Of a DNA stretch of 64,000 nucleotides, positions 17,977 to 26,880 are shown piece after piece. The DNA is from Amycolatopsis thermophila (lineage in GTDB: Bacteria; Actinomycetota; Actinomycetes; Mycobacteriales; Pseudonocardiaceae), in assembly GCF_030814215.1 (NCBI RefSeq), contig NZ_JAUSUT010000001.1:3844001-3908000 (forward strand), in the 5' to 3' direction. The notes below the pieces were generated by a model that saw only the letters and a list, made by a program, of their open reading frames with translations, did not search any database and had not been told where the DNA came from. The position numbers and the translations under genes were made by a program. The first letter of the stretch is position 1; the number at the start of each line of letters is the position of its first letter.

Positions 17977-19083
17977 ATGCATCTCGCGGTGGCACTGGAG
18001 GGCGCGGGCTGGCACCCGGCCGCGTGGCGGGAGCCGGACGCGCGCCCGGACGAGCTGTTCCGCCCGCGGTACTGGGGCGACCTGGTGATCGAGGCCGAAC
18101 GCGGCCTCCTGGACTTCGTGACGATCGAGGACTCCCTGGGCGCGCCACGGGACGGGCGCACCGACCGGGTGGACGGGCGCCTGGACGCGGTGCTGGTCGC
18201 GTCCCGCGTCGCGCCGCTGACCCGGCACATCGGGTTCCTGCCGACCGCGGTCGCCACGCACACCGAGCCGTTCCACCTGTCCAAGGCGATCGCCACGCTC
18301 GACTACGTCTCGTCCGGCCGCGGCGGCGTCCGGGTCCGGATCGCGAGCAGCGCCGAGGACGCGAAGCACTTCGGCCGCCGCGAGTTCCCGGTACCCCTGC
18401 CCGACCTGGCCGAGGAGGCCGGCGACTGGGTGGAGGTGGTGCGGCGGCTGTGGGACAGCTGGGAGGACGACGCCGAGATCCGCGACGTCGCCACCGGCCG
18501 GTTCATCGACCGCGACAAGCTGCACTACATCGACTTCGCCGGCCGGTTCTTCAGCGTCAAGGGCCCGTCGATCACGCCGCGCCCGCCGCAGGGACAGCCG
18601 CCGGTCGCGGTGCTCTCGCACATCACCGAGATCCACCGCCTCGCCGCGCGCTCGTCGGACCTCGTGTTCGTCACCCCGCACGACAGCGACGAGGCGCGGG
18701 CTCTGTCCGCGGAGATCCACGGGTTGCGGCCGGACCTGCTCGTCTTCGGTGACGTCGTGGTGTTCCTCGACGAGACCGAGCGCGCCGCCCGCGACCGCAG
18801 GGCACGCCTGGACGATCGCGCCGAGTACGCCCCGGACGCCCTGATCTTCACCGGTACCCCCGCCCAGCTGGCCGACCACTTGCTGGCCTGGCGCGACGCC
18901 GGGTTGTCCGGCTTCCGGCTGCGGCCGGCCGCCCTGCCGCACGACCTGACCGCCATCACCCGCGGGCTGGTGCCCGAACTGCAGCAGCGCGGCGGATTCC
19001 GCCGCGAGTACGAGGCCACCACGCTGCGGGGCCTGCTCGGACTCGAGCGCCCCGCGAACCGGTACGCAGGAGCGATGCGATGA
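17977..19083 (+). CDS. LLM class flavin-dependent monooxygenase
   Basis: A 368-residue luciferase-like enzyme. It starts MHLAVALEGAGWHPAAWRE, typical of the FMN-dependent group, with GFLPTAVATHTEPFHLSKAIATLDYVSSGRGGVRV as the conserved core strand-helix region. It overlaps the next gene by four bases (ATGA), so the two oxidoreductases are translated together. The substrate is unknown; relatives act on nitrilotriacetate, organosulfur compounds or other xenobiotics. A GGAGCGAGG site precedes the ATG. Confidence 0.87.
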   Translation: MHLAVALEGAGWHPAAWREPDARPDELFRPRYWGDLVIEAERGLLDFVTIEDSLGAPRDGRTDRVDGRLDAVLVASRVAPLTRHIGFLPTAVATHTEPFHLSKAIATLDYVSSGRGGVRVRIASSAEDAKHFGRREFPVPLPDLAEEAGDWVEVVRRLWDSWEDDAEIRDVATGRFIDRDKLHYIDFAGRFFSVKGPSITPRPPQGQPPVAVLSHITEIHRLAARSSDLVFVTPHDSDEARALSAEIHGLRPDLLVFGDVVVFLDETERAARDRRARLDDRAEYAPDALIFTGTPAQLADHLLAWRDAGLSGFRLRPAALPHDLTAITRGLVPELQQRGGFRREYEATTLRGLLGLERPANRYAGAMR

Positions 19084-20405
19084 AGCAGATCCACCTCGCC
19101 GCGCACTTCCCCGGCGTCAACAACACCACGGTGTGGAGCGACCCGCGGGCCGGCAGCCACATCGAGTTCTCCTCGTTCGTGCACCTCGCGCAGACCGCCG
19201 AGCGCGCGAAGTTCGACTTCTTCTTCCTCGCCGAGGGGCTGCGGCTGCGCGAGCACGCGGGCGAGATCTACGACCTCGACGTGGTGGGCCGCCCGGACAC
19301 CTTCACCGTGCTGGCCGCGCTCGCCGCCGTCACCGACCGGCTCGGCCTGACCGGCACGATCAACTCGACGTTCAACGAGCCCTACGAGGTCGCCCGCCAG
19401 TTCGCCAGCCTCGACCACCTGTCCGAGGGGCGCGCCGGGTGGAACGTGGTGACCTCGTGGGACGCGTTCACCGGCGAGAACTTCCGCCGCGGTGGTTACC
19501 TGCCCGAGGAGCAGCGCTACCAGCGCGCGAAGCTGTTCCTCCAGACGGCGTTCGAGCTGTTCGACTCCTGGGGCGACGACGACATCGCCGCGGACAAGGA
19601 GTCCGGCGTGTTCCTGCGCAACCCGCGCGCGGGGACGTTCGAGCACCGCGACGCGCAGTTCGACATCGCCGGCCGGTTCAACGTGCCGCGCGGGCCGCAG
19701 GGCAGGCCGGTGATCCTGCAGGCCGGTGACTCGGACGAGGGGCGCGAGTTCGCCGCGGCGACGGCCGACGCCATCTTCACCCGCCACGGCACGCTCGAGG
19801 CGGGGCAGAAGTTCTACGCCGACGTGAAACGCCGGATGGCCGCGTACGGGCGCGAGCCGCACCAGCTGCTGGTGCTGCCCGCGGCGACGTTCGTGCTCGG
19901 CGACACCGACGCCGAGGCCGAAGAGCTGGCGAACGTCGTGCGGTACCAGCAGGTCAGCGGCCAGACCGCGATCAAGTTCCTCGAGCAGGTGTGGAACCGC
20001 GACCTGTCCGGCTACGACCCGGAGGGCCCGCTGCCCGACGTCGAACCGGTCGTCGGCTCGGGGCAGCTGGCGAAGGGGCGCGCGCAGACCCGCATGTACC
20101 GGGATCCGGTGGCGACGGTGCGGGAGTGGCGCGAGCTGGCGGAGGCGAAGAAGCTGTCGATCCGCGATCTGGTGGTGGAGGTCAGCGGGCGGCAGACGTT
20201 CGTCGGCGCCCCGGGGACCGTCGCCGAGGCGATCAACACCTACGTACAGGAGGACGCGAGCGACGGGTTCATCCTGGTCCCGCACGTCACGCCCGGCGGG
20301 CTGGACCCGTTCGCGGACAAGGTGGTGCCACTGCTGCAGGAACGGGGCGTGTTCCGCACCGAGTACAGCGGCACCACGCTGCGGGACCACCTCGGTGTCG
20401 GGTAG
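19080..20405 (+). CDS. NtaA/SnaA/DszA family LLM flavin-dependent monooxygenase
   Basis: A 441-residue member of the NtaA/SnaA/DszA subgroup, which uses reduced FMN from a partner reductase to oxidise amines, sulfones or related compounds. Typical segments include WSDPRAGSHIEFSSFVHLAQTAERAKFDFFFLAEGL, DHLSEGRAGWNVVTS and PVILQAGDSDEGREFAA. No flavin reductase or importer is adjacent, unlike many degradation clusters. It is translationally coupled to the preceding LLM gene and followed by a strong terminator. Confidence 0.9.
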   Translation: MKQIHLAAHFPGVNNTTVWSDPRAGSHIEFSSFVHLAQTAERAKFDFFFLAEGLRLREHAGEIYDLDVVGRPDTFTVLAALAAVTDRLGLTGTINSTFNEPYEVARQFASLDHLSEGRAGWNVVTSWDAFTGENFRRGGYLPEEQRYQRAKLFLQTAFELFDSWGDDDIAADKESGVFLRNPRAGTFEHRDAQFDIAGRFNVPRGPQGRPVILQAGDSDEGREFAAATADAIFTRHGTLEAGQKFYADVKRRMAAYGREPHQLLVLPAATFVLGDTDAEAEELANVVRYQQVSGQTAIKFLEQVWNRDLSGYDPEGPLPDVEPVVGSGQLAKGRAQTRMYRDPVATVREWRELAEAKKLSIRDLVVEVSGRQTFVGAPGTVAEAINTYVQEDASDGFILVPHVTPGGLDPFADKVVPLLQERGVFRTEYSGTTLRDHLGVG

Positions 20406-20406
20406 C

Positions 20407-20444
20407 GGGCCCCGCGGCGGCGCCGTGTGGCACCGCCGCGGCCC
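20407..20444. terminator. bidirectional terminator
   Basis: CCGCGGCGGCGCC and GGCACCGCCGCGG form a 13-bp stem with one mismatch and a GTGT loop, extended by GGGCC/GGCCC outside. It lies between the LLM gene and the convergent Lsr2-like gene. Confidence 0.65.
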
Positions 20445-20476
20445 GCGCGCCGGGGTGGGGGCGGTACCGGTGCTGG

Positions 20477-21505
20477 TCAGCTGCCCGCCGCGGAGAACAC
20501 CACGGGCGGCGCCTTGCGCACCGGCCTGCGGGGCGCCTTCTCCGCCGCGGTGACCTTCTTCGCGGCCGGCTTCTTGGCGCTGGTGTTCTCGGCGGCCGGC
20601 TTCGTGGTGGTGCCGTTCTCCGTGGCCGGCTTCGGCGTGGCCGTGCTCGGGGTGGCGTTGTTCGCGGTGGCGGTGTTCTCGGCGGCCGCTGCCGGAGTGG
20701 CCGGCTTCGCCTTGGCGCGCGAGGACTTCGTGGCCGTCTTGGCTTCGGTGCCCGCGGCGCCGGCCTTCGCGGTCGCCTTGGCCTGGCTCTTCGTCGCCGT
20801 CTTCCGGCTCGCGGCGGCGGCCGGCTTCGTGCCGGACTTCGCGGCGGTCGCCTTGGCGCCGGTGGCCTGTGCGGTAGCGGTCTTGGCAGCAGCCGCCTTG
20901 GTGCCGGTGGACCGGGTGGCCGCCGTCTTGGCCGTGGCGGTCTTGGCGCCGCCGGACTTGGCGGTGGCGGTCTTGGCGCCGGTGGCCTTGGCCGCAGCCG
21001 TCTTCGCACCGCCCGGCTTCGCGCCGGCAGCCTTGGCGCCGGCGGAGCCGGCCTTCCCCGTCGCCTTGCCAGCCGACTTCGCGCCGGCCTCGGTCTGCCG
21101 TCCGGCGGTCCGGGCGGCGCTCTTCGCGCTCACCCGCTTGCCGGTGGCCGCCGCAGCGCTCGTGGTCCCGGCCGGCTTCGCGGCGCGGGTGCGTTTCGCC
21201 TCGGCGCCGGCCGAGCGGGTGGACCGCGCCGGGGCAGCCTTCTGATCCGCGGTTTTCGCCGTGGTGGCAGGGGTTTTGGCCCGGCGGGCGCGCTTCGGCG
21301 GGGTCAGGCGGCGCGGCGGGCGCTTGCGGCCACCCGTGCGGCGCCCCGCCCGGACGTAGGTGCCCAGCAGTTCACGCAGGCCGTCCGCGTTCGAGTCGGA
21401 GAGGTCGATGTCGTACTCGACGCCGTCCAGCCCGAACCGCACCGTCTCCGCGGCCGGTTCGCCGTTCAGGTCGTCCAGTAGTTCCACCGCGGTGTTCTTC
21501 GCCAC
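20477..21505 (-). CDS. Lsr2 N-terminal domain fused to a long histone H1-like Ala/Lys/Thr tail
   Basis: A 342-residue nucleoid protein. The first 60 residues match the Lsr2 oligomerisation domain (VRFGLDGVEYDIDLSDSNADGLRELL ... YVRAGRRTGG). The usual C-terminal Lsr2 DNA-binding domain with its RGR AT-hook core is not visible. Instead a basic linker (GGRKRPPRRLTPPKRARR) leads into about 240 residues of low-complexity A, K, T, G and P repeats such as AKTATAK and KSGTKPAAA, like histone H1 or the tails of HupB and HctB. The ATG at 21505 starts the Lsr2 domain. The tail should bind DNA non-specifically. Divergent from the flavoprotein gene. Confidence 0.85.
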   Translation of the reverse strand: MAKNTAVELLDDLNGEPAAETVRFGLDGVEYDIDLSDSNADGLRELLGTYVRAGRRTGGRKRPPRRLTPPKRARRAKTPATTAKTADQKAAPARSTRSAGAEAKRTRAAKPAGTTSAAAATGKRVSAKSAARTAGRQTEAGAKSAGKATGKAGSAGAKAAGAKPGGAKTAAAKATGAKTATAKSGGAKTATAKTAATRSTGTKAAAAKTATAQATGAKATAAKSGTKPAAAASRKTATKSQAKATAKAGAAGTEAKTATKSSRAKAKPATPAAAAENTATANNATPSTATPKPATENGTTTKPAAENTSAKKPAAKKVTAAEKAPRRPVRKAPPVVFSAAGS

Positions 21506-21589
21506 CGATTACCTCCAGTACTCACGAGTCGCGTGCCGAGAATACCCGTCCCACTTGCGCTGGGCGCCGGGCTGGTGTGCGCTGTGCCC

Positions 21590-22984
21590 ATGTCCGAGGA
21601 GACTTTTGACGTCATCGTGATCGGTGGCGGACCGGTGGGGGAGAACGCGGCGGACCGGGCGGTCAAGGGCGGCCTGTCCGCGGCGCTGGTCGAGCAGGAG
21701 CGGTTCGGGGGCGAGTGCTCGTACTGGGCTTGCATCCCGAGCAAAGCGTTGCTGCGACCGGGAAACGCGCTCGCGGCGGCACGCCGCCTGCCCGGCGTGC
21801 CGGTGGGCGGCGCCCTCGACCCGGTGAAGGTGTTCGAGCGCCGCGACGCCTTCACCAGCAAGGGCGACGACAGCGGTCAGGTCGAGTGGGCCCGCGGTGC
21901 CGGCATCGAAACCATCCGCGGCCGCGCCCGCATCACCGGTGAGCGCGAGATCACTGTGGACGGCGGCCGGGTGCTGCGCGCGCGGCACGCTGTGGTGGTC
22001 TGTACCGGTAGCGTGCCGAAGACCCCGCCGATCCCGGGACTGGACGAGGTGCCGACCTGGGGTTCCCGCGACGCCACGGCCGGCAGCACGGTGCCCGGAC
22101 GGCTCGCGGTGGTCGGCGGCGGCGTGGTCGGCGTCGAGATGGCGCAGGCGTGGGCCCGCTTCGGTGCGCAGGTCGATCTGATCATCACCGGTCCGCGCCC
22201 GTTGCCGCGGTACCCGGACTTCGCCGGTGACGCCGTGGCCGAGGGGCTGCGCGCGGACGGCGTCCGGGTGCACGCGAACTCCGGCCTCGAGCGTGCCTCC
22301 GAAGTGGACGGTGCGGCCCGGCTGGAGCTCACCGGCGGCCAGGTTCTCACGGCCGACGAGGTGCTGGTGGCCACCGGGCGGCGGCCCGCGACCGACGACC
22401 TCGGGCTGGAGGTCGTGGGCCTCGCGCCCGGTAAGCCGCTCACCGTCGACGACAGCGGGCTGGTGTCCGAAGTGGACGGCGAATGGCTGTACGCGGCGGG
22501 CGACGTCACCGGCCGGGCGCTGCTGACGCACCAGGGCAAGTACGCGGCCCGCGTGGTGGGCGACGTGATCGCCGCCCGCGCGGCCGGCAAGCCGGTGGAC
22601 ACCCGCCCGTGGGGCAAGCACAGCAGCACCGCGGACCACTACGCGGTACCGCAGGTCGTGTTCACCGACCCGGAGGTCGCCGCGGTGGGGCTGACCGAGC
22701 CGGAACCCGGCGCGCCGCACCGGGTGGTGGACATCGACATCGCGGTGGCCGGGTCGTCGCTGCACGCCGACGGCTACGCGGGCAAGGCCAGGATGATCGT
22801 CGACACCGAGCGGGAGGTGCTGGTCGGCGTCACGTTCGTCGGCCAGGACGTCGCCGAGCTGCTGCACTCAGCGACGGTCGCCGTCGCGGGCGAGGTGCCG
22901 GTCGGGCGGTTGTGGCACGCGGTCCCGTCGTTCCCCACGATCAGCGAGGTGTGGCTGCGGCTGCTCGAGGAGTACGGCCTCTGA
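21590..22984 (+). CDS. FAD-dependent pyridine nucleotide-disulfide oxidoreductase
   Basis: A 464-residue class I flavoprotein disulfide reductase related to dihydrolipoyl dehydrogenase and mercuric reductase. It has an N-terminal FAD motif (VIVIGGGPVGENAADRA), a redox disulfide in GGECSYWACIPSK (spacing C-x4-C preserved, but inner residues differ from the usual LNVG), a second Rossmann motif (AVVGGGVVGVEMA), and ATGRRP plus AAGDV. The dimer-interface domain lacks the usual HAHPTxxE motif; it has HAVPSFPTISE. The partner disulfide is unknown. The ATG at 21590 starts the FAD motif. Confidence 0.88.
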   Translation: MSEETFDVIVIGGGPVGENAADRAVKGGLSAALVEQERFGGECSYWACIPSKALLRPGNALAAARRLPGVPVGGALDPVKVFERRDAFTSKGDDSGQVEWARGAGIETIRGRARITGEREITVDGGRVLRARHAVVVCTGSVPKTPPIPGLDEVPTWGSRDATAGSTVPGRLAVVGGGVVGVEMAQAWARFGAQVDLIITGPRPLPRYPDFAGDAVAEGLRADGVRVHANSGLERASEVDGAARLELTGGQVLTADEVLVATGRRPATDDLGLEVVGLAPGKPLTVDDSGLVSEVDGEWLYAAGDVTGRALLTHQGKYAARVVGDVIAARAAGKPVDTRPWGKHSSTADHYAVPQVVFTDPEVAAVGLTEPEPGAPHRVVDIDIAVAGSSLHADGYAGKARMIVDTEREVLVGVTFVGQDVAELLHSATVAVAGEVPVGRLWHAVPSFPTISEVWLRLLEEYGL

Positions 22985-22991
22985 TTTTCCC

Positions 22992-23867
22992 TTGCCCGCC
23001 AGCGCGGGAGTGATCGATGCTGCGCTCGTGCCCAGTGATCGTGAACTGTCCCTGCCGGACGGCCGCACCCTCGCCTGGTCCTCGACCGCACCCGCGGACG
23101 GCACGCCCGTGCTGTTCCTCGCCGGTGCCGCCACCGGCCGTTCGATGACCTTCGGCTCGGCACATCTCGCCGAGCTCGGCGTCCGGCTGGTGACGGTGGA
23201 CCGTCCCGGTCTGGGCGGCTCGACGCACGATCCGCGGCGGTCGGCCGGTTCGACCGCCGCGGACCTCGCGTGCCTGGTCGCGCGGCTCGGCGGTGCGGTC
23301 CCGGTGGTGGCGAACTCGCAGGCCGCGGTGTTCGGGCTCGCGCTCGCGGAGCGAGGGGACGCGGCGCGGCTGTTGCTGGTGTCCCCGGCGGACGAGGTCG
23401 CTGATCCCCGGGTCTTCGCACGCTTGCCCGCGTCCGTGCGGCAGGTCGTGACGATGGTCCGCGACGACCCCGCCGCGGCGCGGGCGCTCTTCGCCGCGCT
23501 CGGCCCCGAGGGCCTGGAACGGATGGTGGTCGACGGCGCCGGCCAGGCCGACCGTGCGGTGTACACCGACCCGGCCTTCCTGGCCGCGTTCCGCGCCGCA
23601 CTGGCCGAGGGGTTCGCCAACGACGGCGCGGGTTACGCGACCGACACGGTCCTCGCGATGACGAGGTGGCCGCTGGACTGGCCGAGCATCCGGACACCGG
23701 TCGAGGTGTGGTTCGGCGAGGCGGACCGCACCCATTCGCCGGACCTGGGGGAGTTGCTGACGTCGCGCATCCCCGGCGCCGTGCGCCGTGTCGTGGCCGG
23801 AGCCGGTGGGGCTCTCCTCTGGACCCACGCGAAGGACGTCCTCGTCGCGGCACTGGCCGGGGGTTAG
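22992..23867 (+). CDS. alpha/beta hydrolase with a non-canonical nucleophile elbow
   Basis: A 291-residue alpha/beta-hydrolase fold protein following the flavoprotein gene by seven bases. The oxyanion region VLFLAGAATGRSM and strand VTVDRPGLGGST fit the fold. The nucleophile elbow reads A-N-S109-Q-A instead of G-x-S-x-G, and the usual histidine position near the C-terminus (AGGALLWTHAKDVL) is shifted. It may be a divergent hydrolase or a non-catalytic member. The TTG start at 22992 has no clear ribosome site; GTG codons at 23010 and 23028 are alternatives. Confidence 0.68.
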   Translation: MPASAGVIDAALVPSDRELSLPDGRTLAWSSTAPADGTPVLFLAGAATGRSMTFGSAHLAELGVRLVTVDRPGLGGSTHDPRRSAGSTAADLACLVARLGGAVPVVANSQAAVFGLALAERGDAARLLLVSPADEVADPRVFARLPASVRQVVTMVRDDPAAARALFAALGPEGLERMVVDGAGQADRAVYTDPAFLAAFRAALAEGFANDGAGYATDTVLAMTRWPLDWPSIRTPVEVWFGEADRTHSPDLGELLTSRIPGAVRRVVAGAGGALLWTHAKDVLVAALAGG

Positions 23868-25210
23868 GAGATCCGCACGCCCAGCGCGGCGCCCGCGGCG
23901 CGGAGGAGAGCGGGGTCGTCCGGGGTGGACCGGCCGTCCAGGTAGGCGGCGAGGACGAGCCGGACGGCCGCGGCCGAGATGGCGCTCTGGTAGGCGGCCC
24001 CGTCGAGGTCCGGTTCGCGGGTCCACTGGTGGGTCTCGGTCGCCAGATCGGTGATCCCGCCGCTGCCCGGGGTGTCGGCGAGCTGCTTGAACGCGGCGGC
24101 CTGCTGCTCGTCGGCGAAGGTGAGGACGGCGACGGACACCGCGACGGCGCGGCCGTCCACGAGCGCCTCGAAGCTGCCGCGTTCCATGCCCGCGCAGCCG
24201 CTGACCTGCAGGCGCGCCTGGAGGTCGCCGTAGGCGCGGGCGGCGCAGGTGCGTTCGGTGCCGGAGGCGCGCTTGGTGAACTCGACGCCCGCCACGGCCT
24301 CGCGCGCCGGGGCGACCGCGGTCGTGGCGGTGGGCGGGGCGGTCGCCGGTTCGTCGTCCCCACCGGTGACCGTCAGCACGACCACGGCGACCACCAGCAC
24401 GAACACCACGGCGATCACGGCGACCGGCCGCCACGGGACCGGCGTCGGCGCGGGCGGCTTCCGGACCGGTGCGGCGGTGGAGACCCGCGGGACCGGCATG
24501 GTCACTTCGGCGGGCGGGACGAGCGGGGGAACCCGGGCCGGTTCCGGCGGGCGCTGCCGCCGGGCGCGTGGTTTCACCGGCCGCAGCTTCTCGGTGGCCG
24601 ACTCCTCGGTCGCGGTGAAGCCTTCCGCGGCGAGGATGTCGCCGGTGAGGCCGGCGTCCGGCGCGAGCTTGCCGATCAGTGCGTGGGCCTGGGCCGGGGT
24701 GCACGGCCACGGTGCCGGGGTGAGCGAGGCGAACGCGGCCAGCAGGCTGTTCTGCGTCGGGAACAGGACCCGGACGTGGCCGGCGAGGTCGGGCGCCGGC
24801 TGTTCGATCTCCTCGACGAACGGGCCGACGGCGATGATCGTGGCGATCGGCACGTGCTCGGGGACGTCCGGGCGGAGCCGTTCGGTGACGGCGTCGGCGA
24901 GCGCGAGGGCGTCCGTGGCGGGGTTGGGGGCCGGGCCGTCGGCGACCAGGGGCCAGCCGTCGGCCTTCCACTGGCCGGCGAGGGGGGCCTCGAGGCGGAT
25001 GGCCGGGTCCGGCAGGTCGACGCCGATGACGACGAGCACGAGCCGGGGCAGGACGACGATCGCCTCGACCGGCGGCCGGCCCGGCAGGGGCCGCGCCCCG
25101 GCGAGCGCGATGCCGCCCGCGAACTCGTCACCGCGCCCGAGCGCGGCGAGCGCGGCCCGCACGTCCGCGGCGACCCGCGAGGGTTGTGGTTCCAGGCGGA
25201 TCAGCCGCAC
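23864..25210 (-). CDS. single-pass membrane protein with N-terminal cytoplasmic domain, unknown function
   Basis: A 448-residue protein. The N-terminal 200 residues form a soluble domain; its segment WKADGWPL...NPATDALALADAVTERL faintly recalls nuclease-related (NERD) domains but lacks a clear active site. A Pro/Arg-rich linker (about 205-260) precedes one membrane helix at 263-282 (VAVIAVVFVLVVAVVVLTV). The outer C-terminal domain (285-448) has two cysteines (TCAARAYG and VSGCAGM) that could form a disulfide. The GTG start has a good GGGGAGG site. Overlaps the convergent hydrolase by four bases. Function unknown. Confidence 0.72.
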   Translation of the reverse strand: MRLIRLEPQPSRVAADVRAALAALGRGDEFAGGIALAGARPLPGRPPVEAIVVLPRLVLVVIGVDLPDPAIRLEAPLAGQWKADGWPLVADGPAPNPATDALALADAVTERLRPDVPEHVPIATIIAVGPFVEEIEQPAPDLAGHVRVLFPTQNSLLAAFASLTPAPWPCTPAQAHALIGKLAPDAGLTGDILAAEGFTATEESATEKLRPVKPRARRQRPPEPARVPPLVPPAEVTMPVPRVSTAAPVRKPPAPTPVPWRPVAVIAVVFVLVVAVVVLTVTGGDDEPATAPPTATTAVAPAREAVAGVEFTKRASGTERTCAARAYGDLQARLQVSGCAGMERGSFEALVDGRAVAVSVAVLTFADEQQAAAFKQLADTPGSGGITDLATETHQWTREPDLDGAAYQSAISAAAVRLVLAAYLDGRSTPDDPALLRAAGAALGVRIS

Positions 25211-25525
25211 CCCGCACCTCCCCGGTCGTGTCCGCGTGCGGCCATACGCTAGCGCGCAGGGCGGCTCGCGCCACTCGATGGTGTGAAAATCACCCGCCGC
25301 TGCTGCCGGTTCGGTGATGTACGGTGATCGCCGTCACCCGTCCGCGCGGGTCCCGGGGTGGTCGGTCGCGGGTGATCGCCCGGGTGGGACTTCTGAGGTT
25401 CCTGTGGCGAAATGCCACGGAGGGGGTGCACAATATGGTCACGTCAAGGAGGCGCACGGCAGGCGGTGCCGGTGCTCGCGAGGTCGTAGGGGAAGACGCC
25501 CCTCGTCGAGTAGCGGAGGTCAGCA

Positions 25526-26017
25526 GTGAGCACCCGTGGCGTGGTTTACGTCCACTCGTCGCCGTCTGCGGTGTGCCCGCACGTCGAGTGGGCGATTTCG
25601 GGCACCCTGGGTACCCGAGTGGATCTGAAGTGGACGGCGCAGCCCGCCGCCCCGGGGCAGCTTCGTGCCGAGTGCACGTGGAGCGCGCCCGCCGGAACCG
25701 GCGCCAAGCTGGCGTCCGGTCTGAAGGCGTGGCCGATGCTGCGCTTCGAGGTGACCGAGGAGCCGAGCACCGGCGTCGACGGTGAGCGGTTCTGCTACGT
25801 GCCCGGGCTGGGCCTGTGGCGCGGCCGGACGAGCGCCAACGGAGACATCGTCGTGGGTGAGGACCAGTTGCGGACCCTGGTCGCGACGTGCCGCGCGGCG
25901 GAGCAGCTGGCGCACCGGCTGGACGAACTGCTGGCCTCCAGCTGGGACGAGGCACTCGAGCCGTTCCGGCACGCGGGGGACGGGGCGCCCGTGACCTGGC
26001 TGCACCGAGTCGGGTGA
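25526..26017 (+). CDS. DUF3145 domain-containing protein
   Basis: A 163-residue protein of the actinobacteria-specific DUF3145 family. It starts MSTRGVVYVHSSPSAVCPHVEWAI, which is the family hallmark, and continues with WPMLRFEVTEEPS and GERFCYVPGLGL. Its function is unknown; it is widely conserved in actinomycetes, often near fatty-acid genes, which matches the fab operon 2 kb away. GTG start with GGAGG seven bases upstream. Confidence 0.9.
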   Translation: MSTRGVVYVHSSPSAVCPHVEWAISGTLGTRVDLKWTAQPAAPGQLRAECTWSAPAGTGAKLASGLKAWPMLRFEVTEEPSTGVDGERFCYVPGLGLWRGRTSANGDIVVGEDQLRTLVATCRAAEQLAHRLDELLASSWDEALEPFRHAGDGAPVTWLHRVG

Positions 26018-26340
26018 GGATCGGGTTCTTGGGGGTCTTCGGCAGGTTTTGCTGATGGGCCTTTGGTGGGTTCGCCGGTGGGTCCTTTGGTGGGTTCGCT
26101 GATGCGCCTTTGGTGGGCTTGCTGGTGGGTTCTTCGCTGGGTTAGGTGGGGTCCTTCGGTCGGAGCGCTGGCGGTTCTTTGGCGCGGTTCGCCAGTGGCT
26201 CGTTCGGCGGGGTTCGCCGGTCGGTTCTTCGGCGGATTCGCTTGGATGCCTGTGGCGGGTTAGCCGGGGGTCGTTCGGCTTCGCTGGCGGGCTTCTTGGT
26301 GGTTCGCCGGTGCGGTCTTTGGCGGGTTCCCTGATGGCTG
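26018..26340. repeat. degenerate GGTGGGTTCG-rich repeats
   Basis: Starting after DUF3145, short variants of GGTGGGTTCGC recur about every 15-40 bases (for example near 26066, 26088 and 26125) with T-rich breaks such as CCTTTGG. The tract is GC-skewed and shows no believable gene on either strand. It adjoins the 84-bp array. Confidence 0.6.
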
Positions 26341-26378
26341 AGGTCTGCCGGGCCGGCCGACTGCCCGTCTTTCGCGGC

Positions 26379-26831
26379 GGCGGCATACTCCGCTTGAACG
26401 CGCGCGAGATGCACTTCGTGCCGTTGCCAGTGGCGCCTGCGCGTGGGGGTGCGTCGTGTGCCGTGAACGGGTCGTTCGGGCGTTTGCGAGTGGCGGCCTC
26501 GCGTGGTCCCCAGTGGTGGCTGGGCGCGGGGGCCGGTGGTGGGGCGTTGAATGGTCCGTTCACGCCTGCGTGAGCGGCGCCTTCGCGTGGTCGCCAGTGG
26601 CGGCTGTGCGTCGCGGCCGGTGGTGGGGCGATGAACGGTCCATTCACGCCCCCGCGAGAGGCACATCGGCTCGGACACGACTGGCACCGGCGCTCGAGGG
26701 ACGCAGGCGCACCAATGAATGGACCGTTCATGCCCCCGCGAGAGGCACATCGGCTCGGACACGACTGGCACCGGCGCTCGAGGGACGCAGGCGCACCAAT
26801 GAATGGACCGTTCATGCCCCCGCGAGAGGCA
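26379..26831. repeat. 84-bp tandem array with palindromic cores
   Basis: Cores of the form TGAAYGGWCCRTTCA begin at 26463 (decayed), 26547, 26631, 26715 and 26799, exactly 84 bases apart; a further decayed unit aligns at 26379. Units from 26631 and 26715 are identical outside the core. The core at 26631 is the reverse complement of the core at 26715 and 26799. Because 84 is a multiple of three, frames stay open and encode an NGPF-containing 28-residue repeat in both directions, but I judge it non-coding. Confidence 0.85.
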
Positions 26832-26880
26832 CGTTCGCGCCCTCCCCGACGGCGCCCGCCGACCGGGCCATGCCTCGTTT

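Noticed and set aside
26463-26831. CRISPR-like array.
   Set aside because: Spacers are themselves repeated rather than unique, the repeat is a palindrome with 84-bp period, and no cas genes are present.
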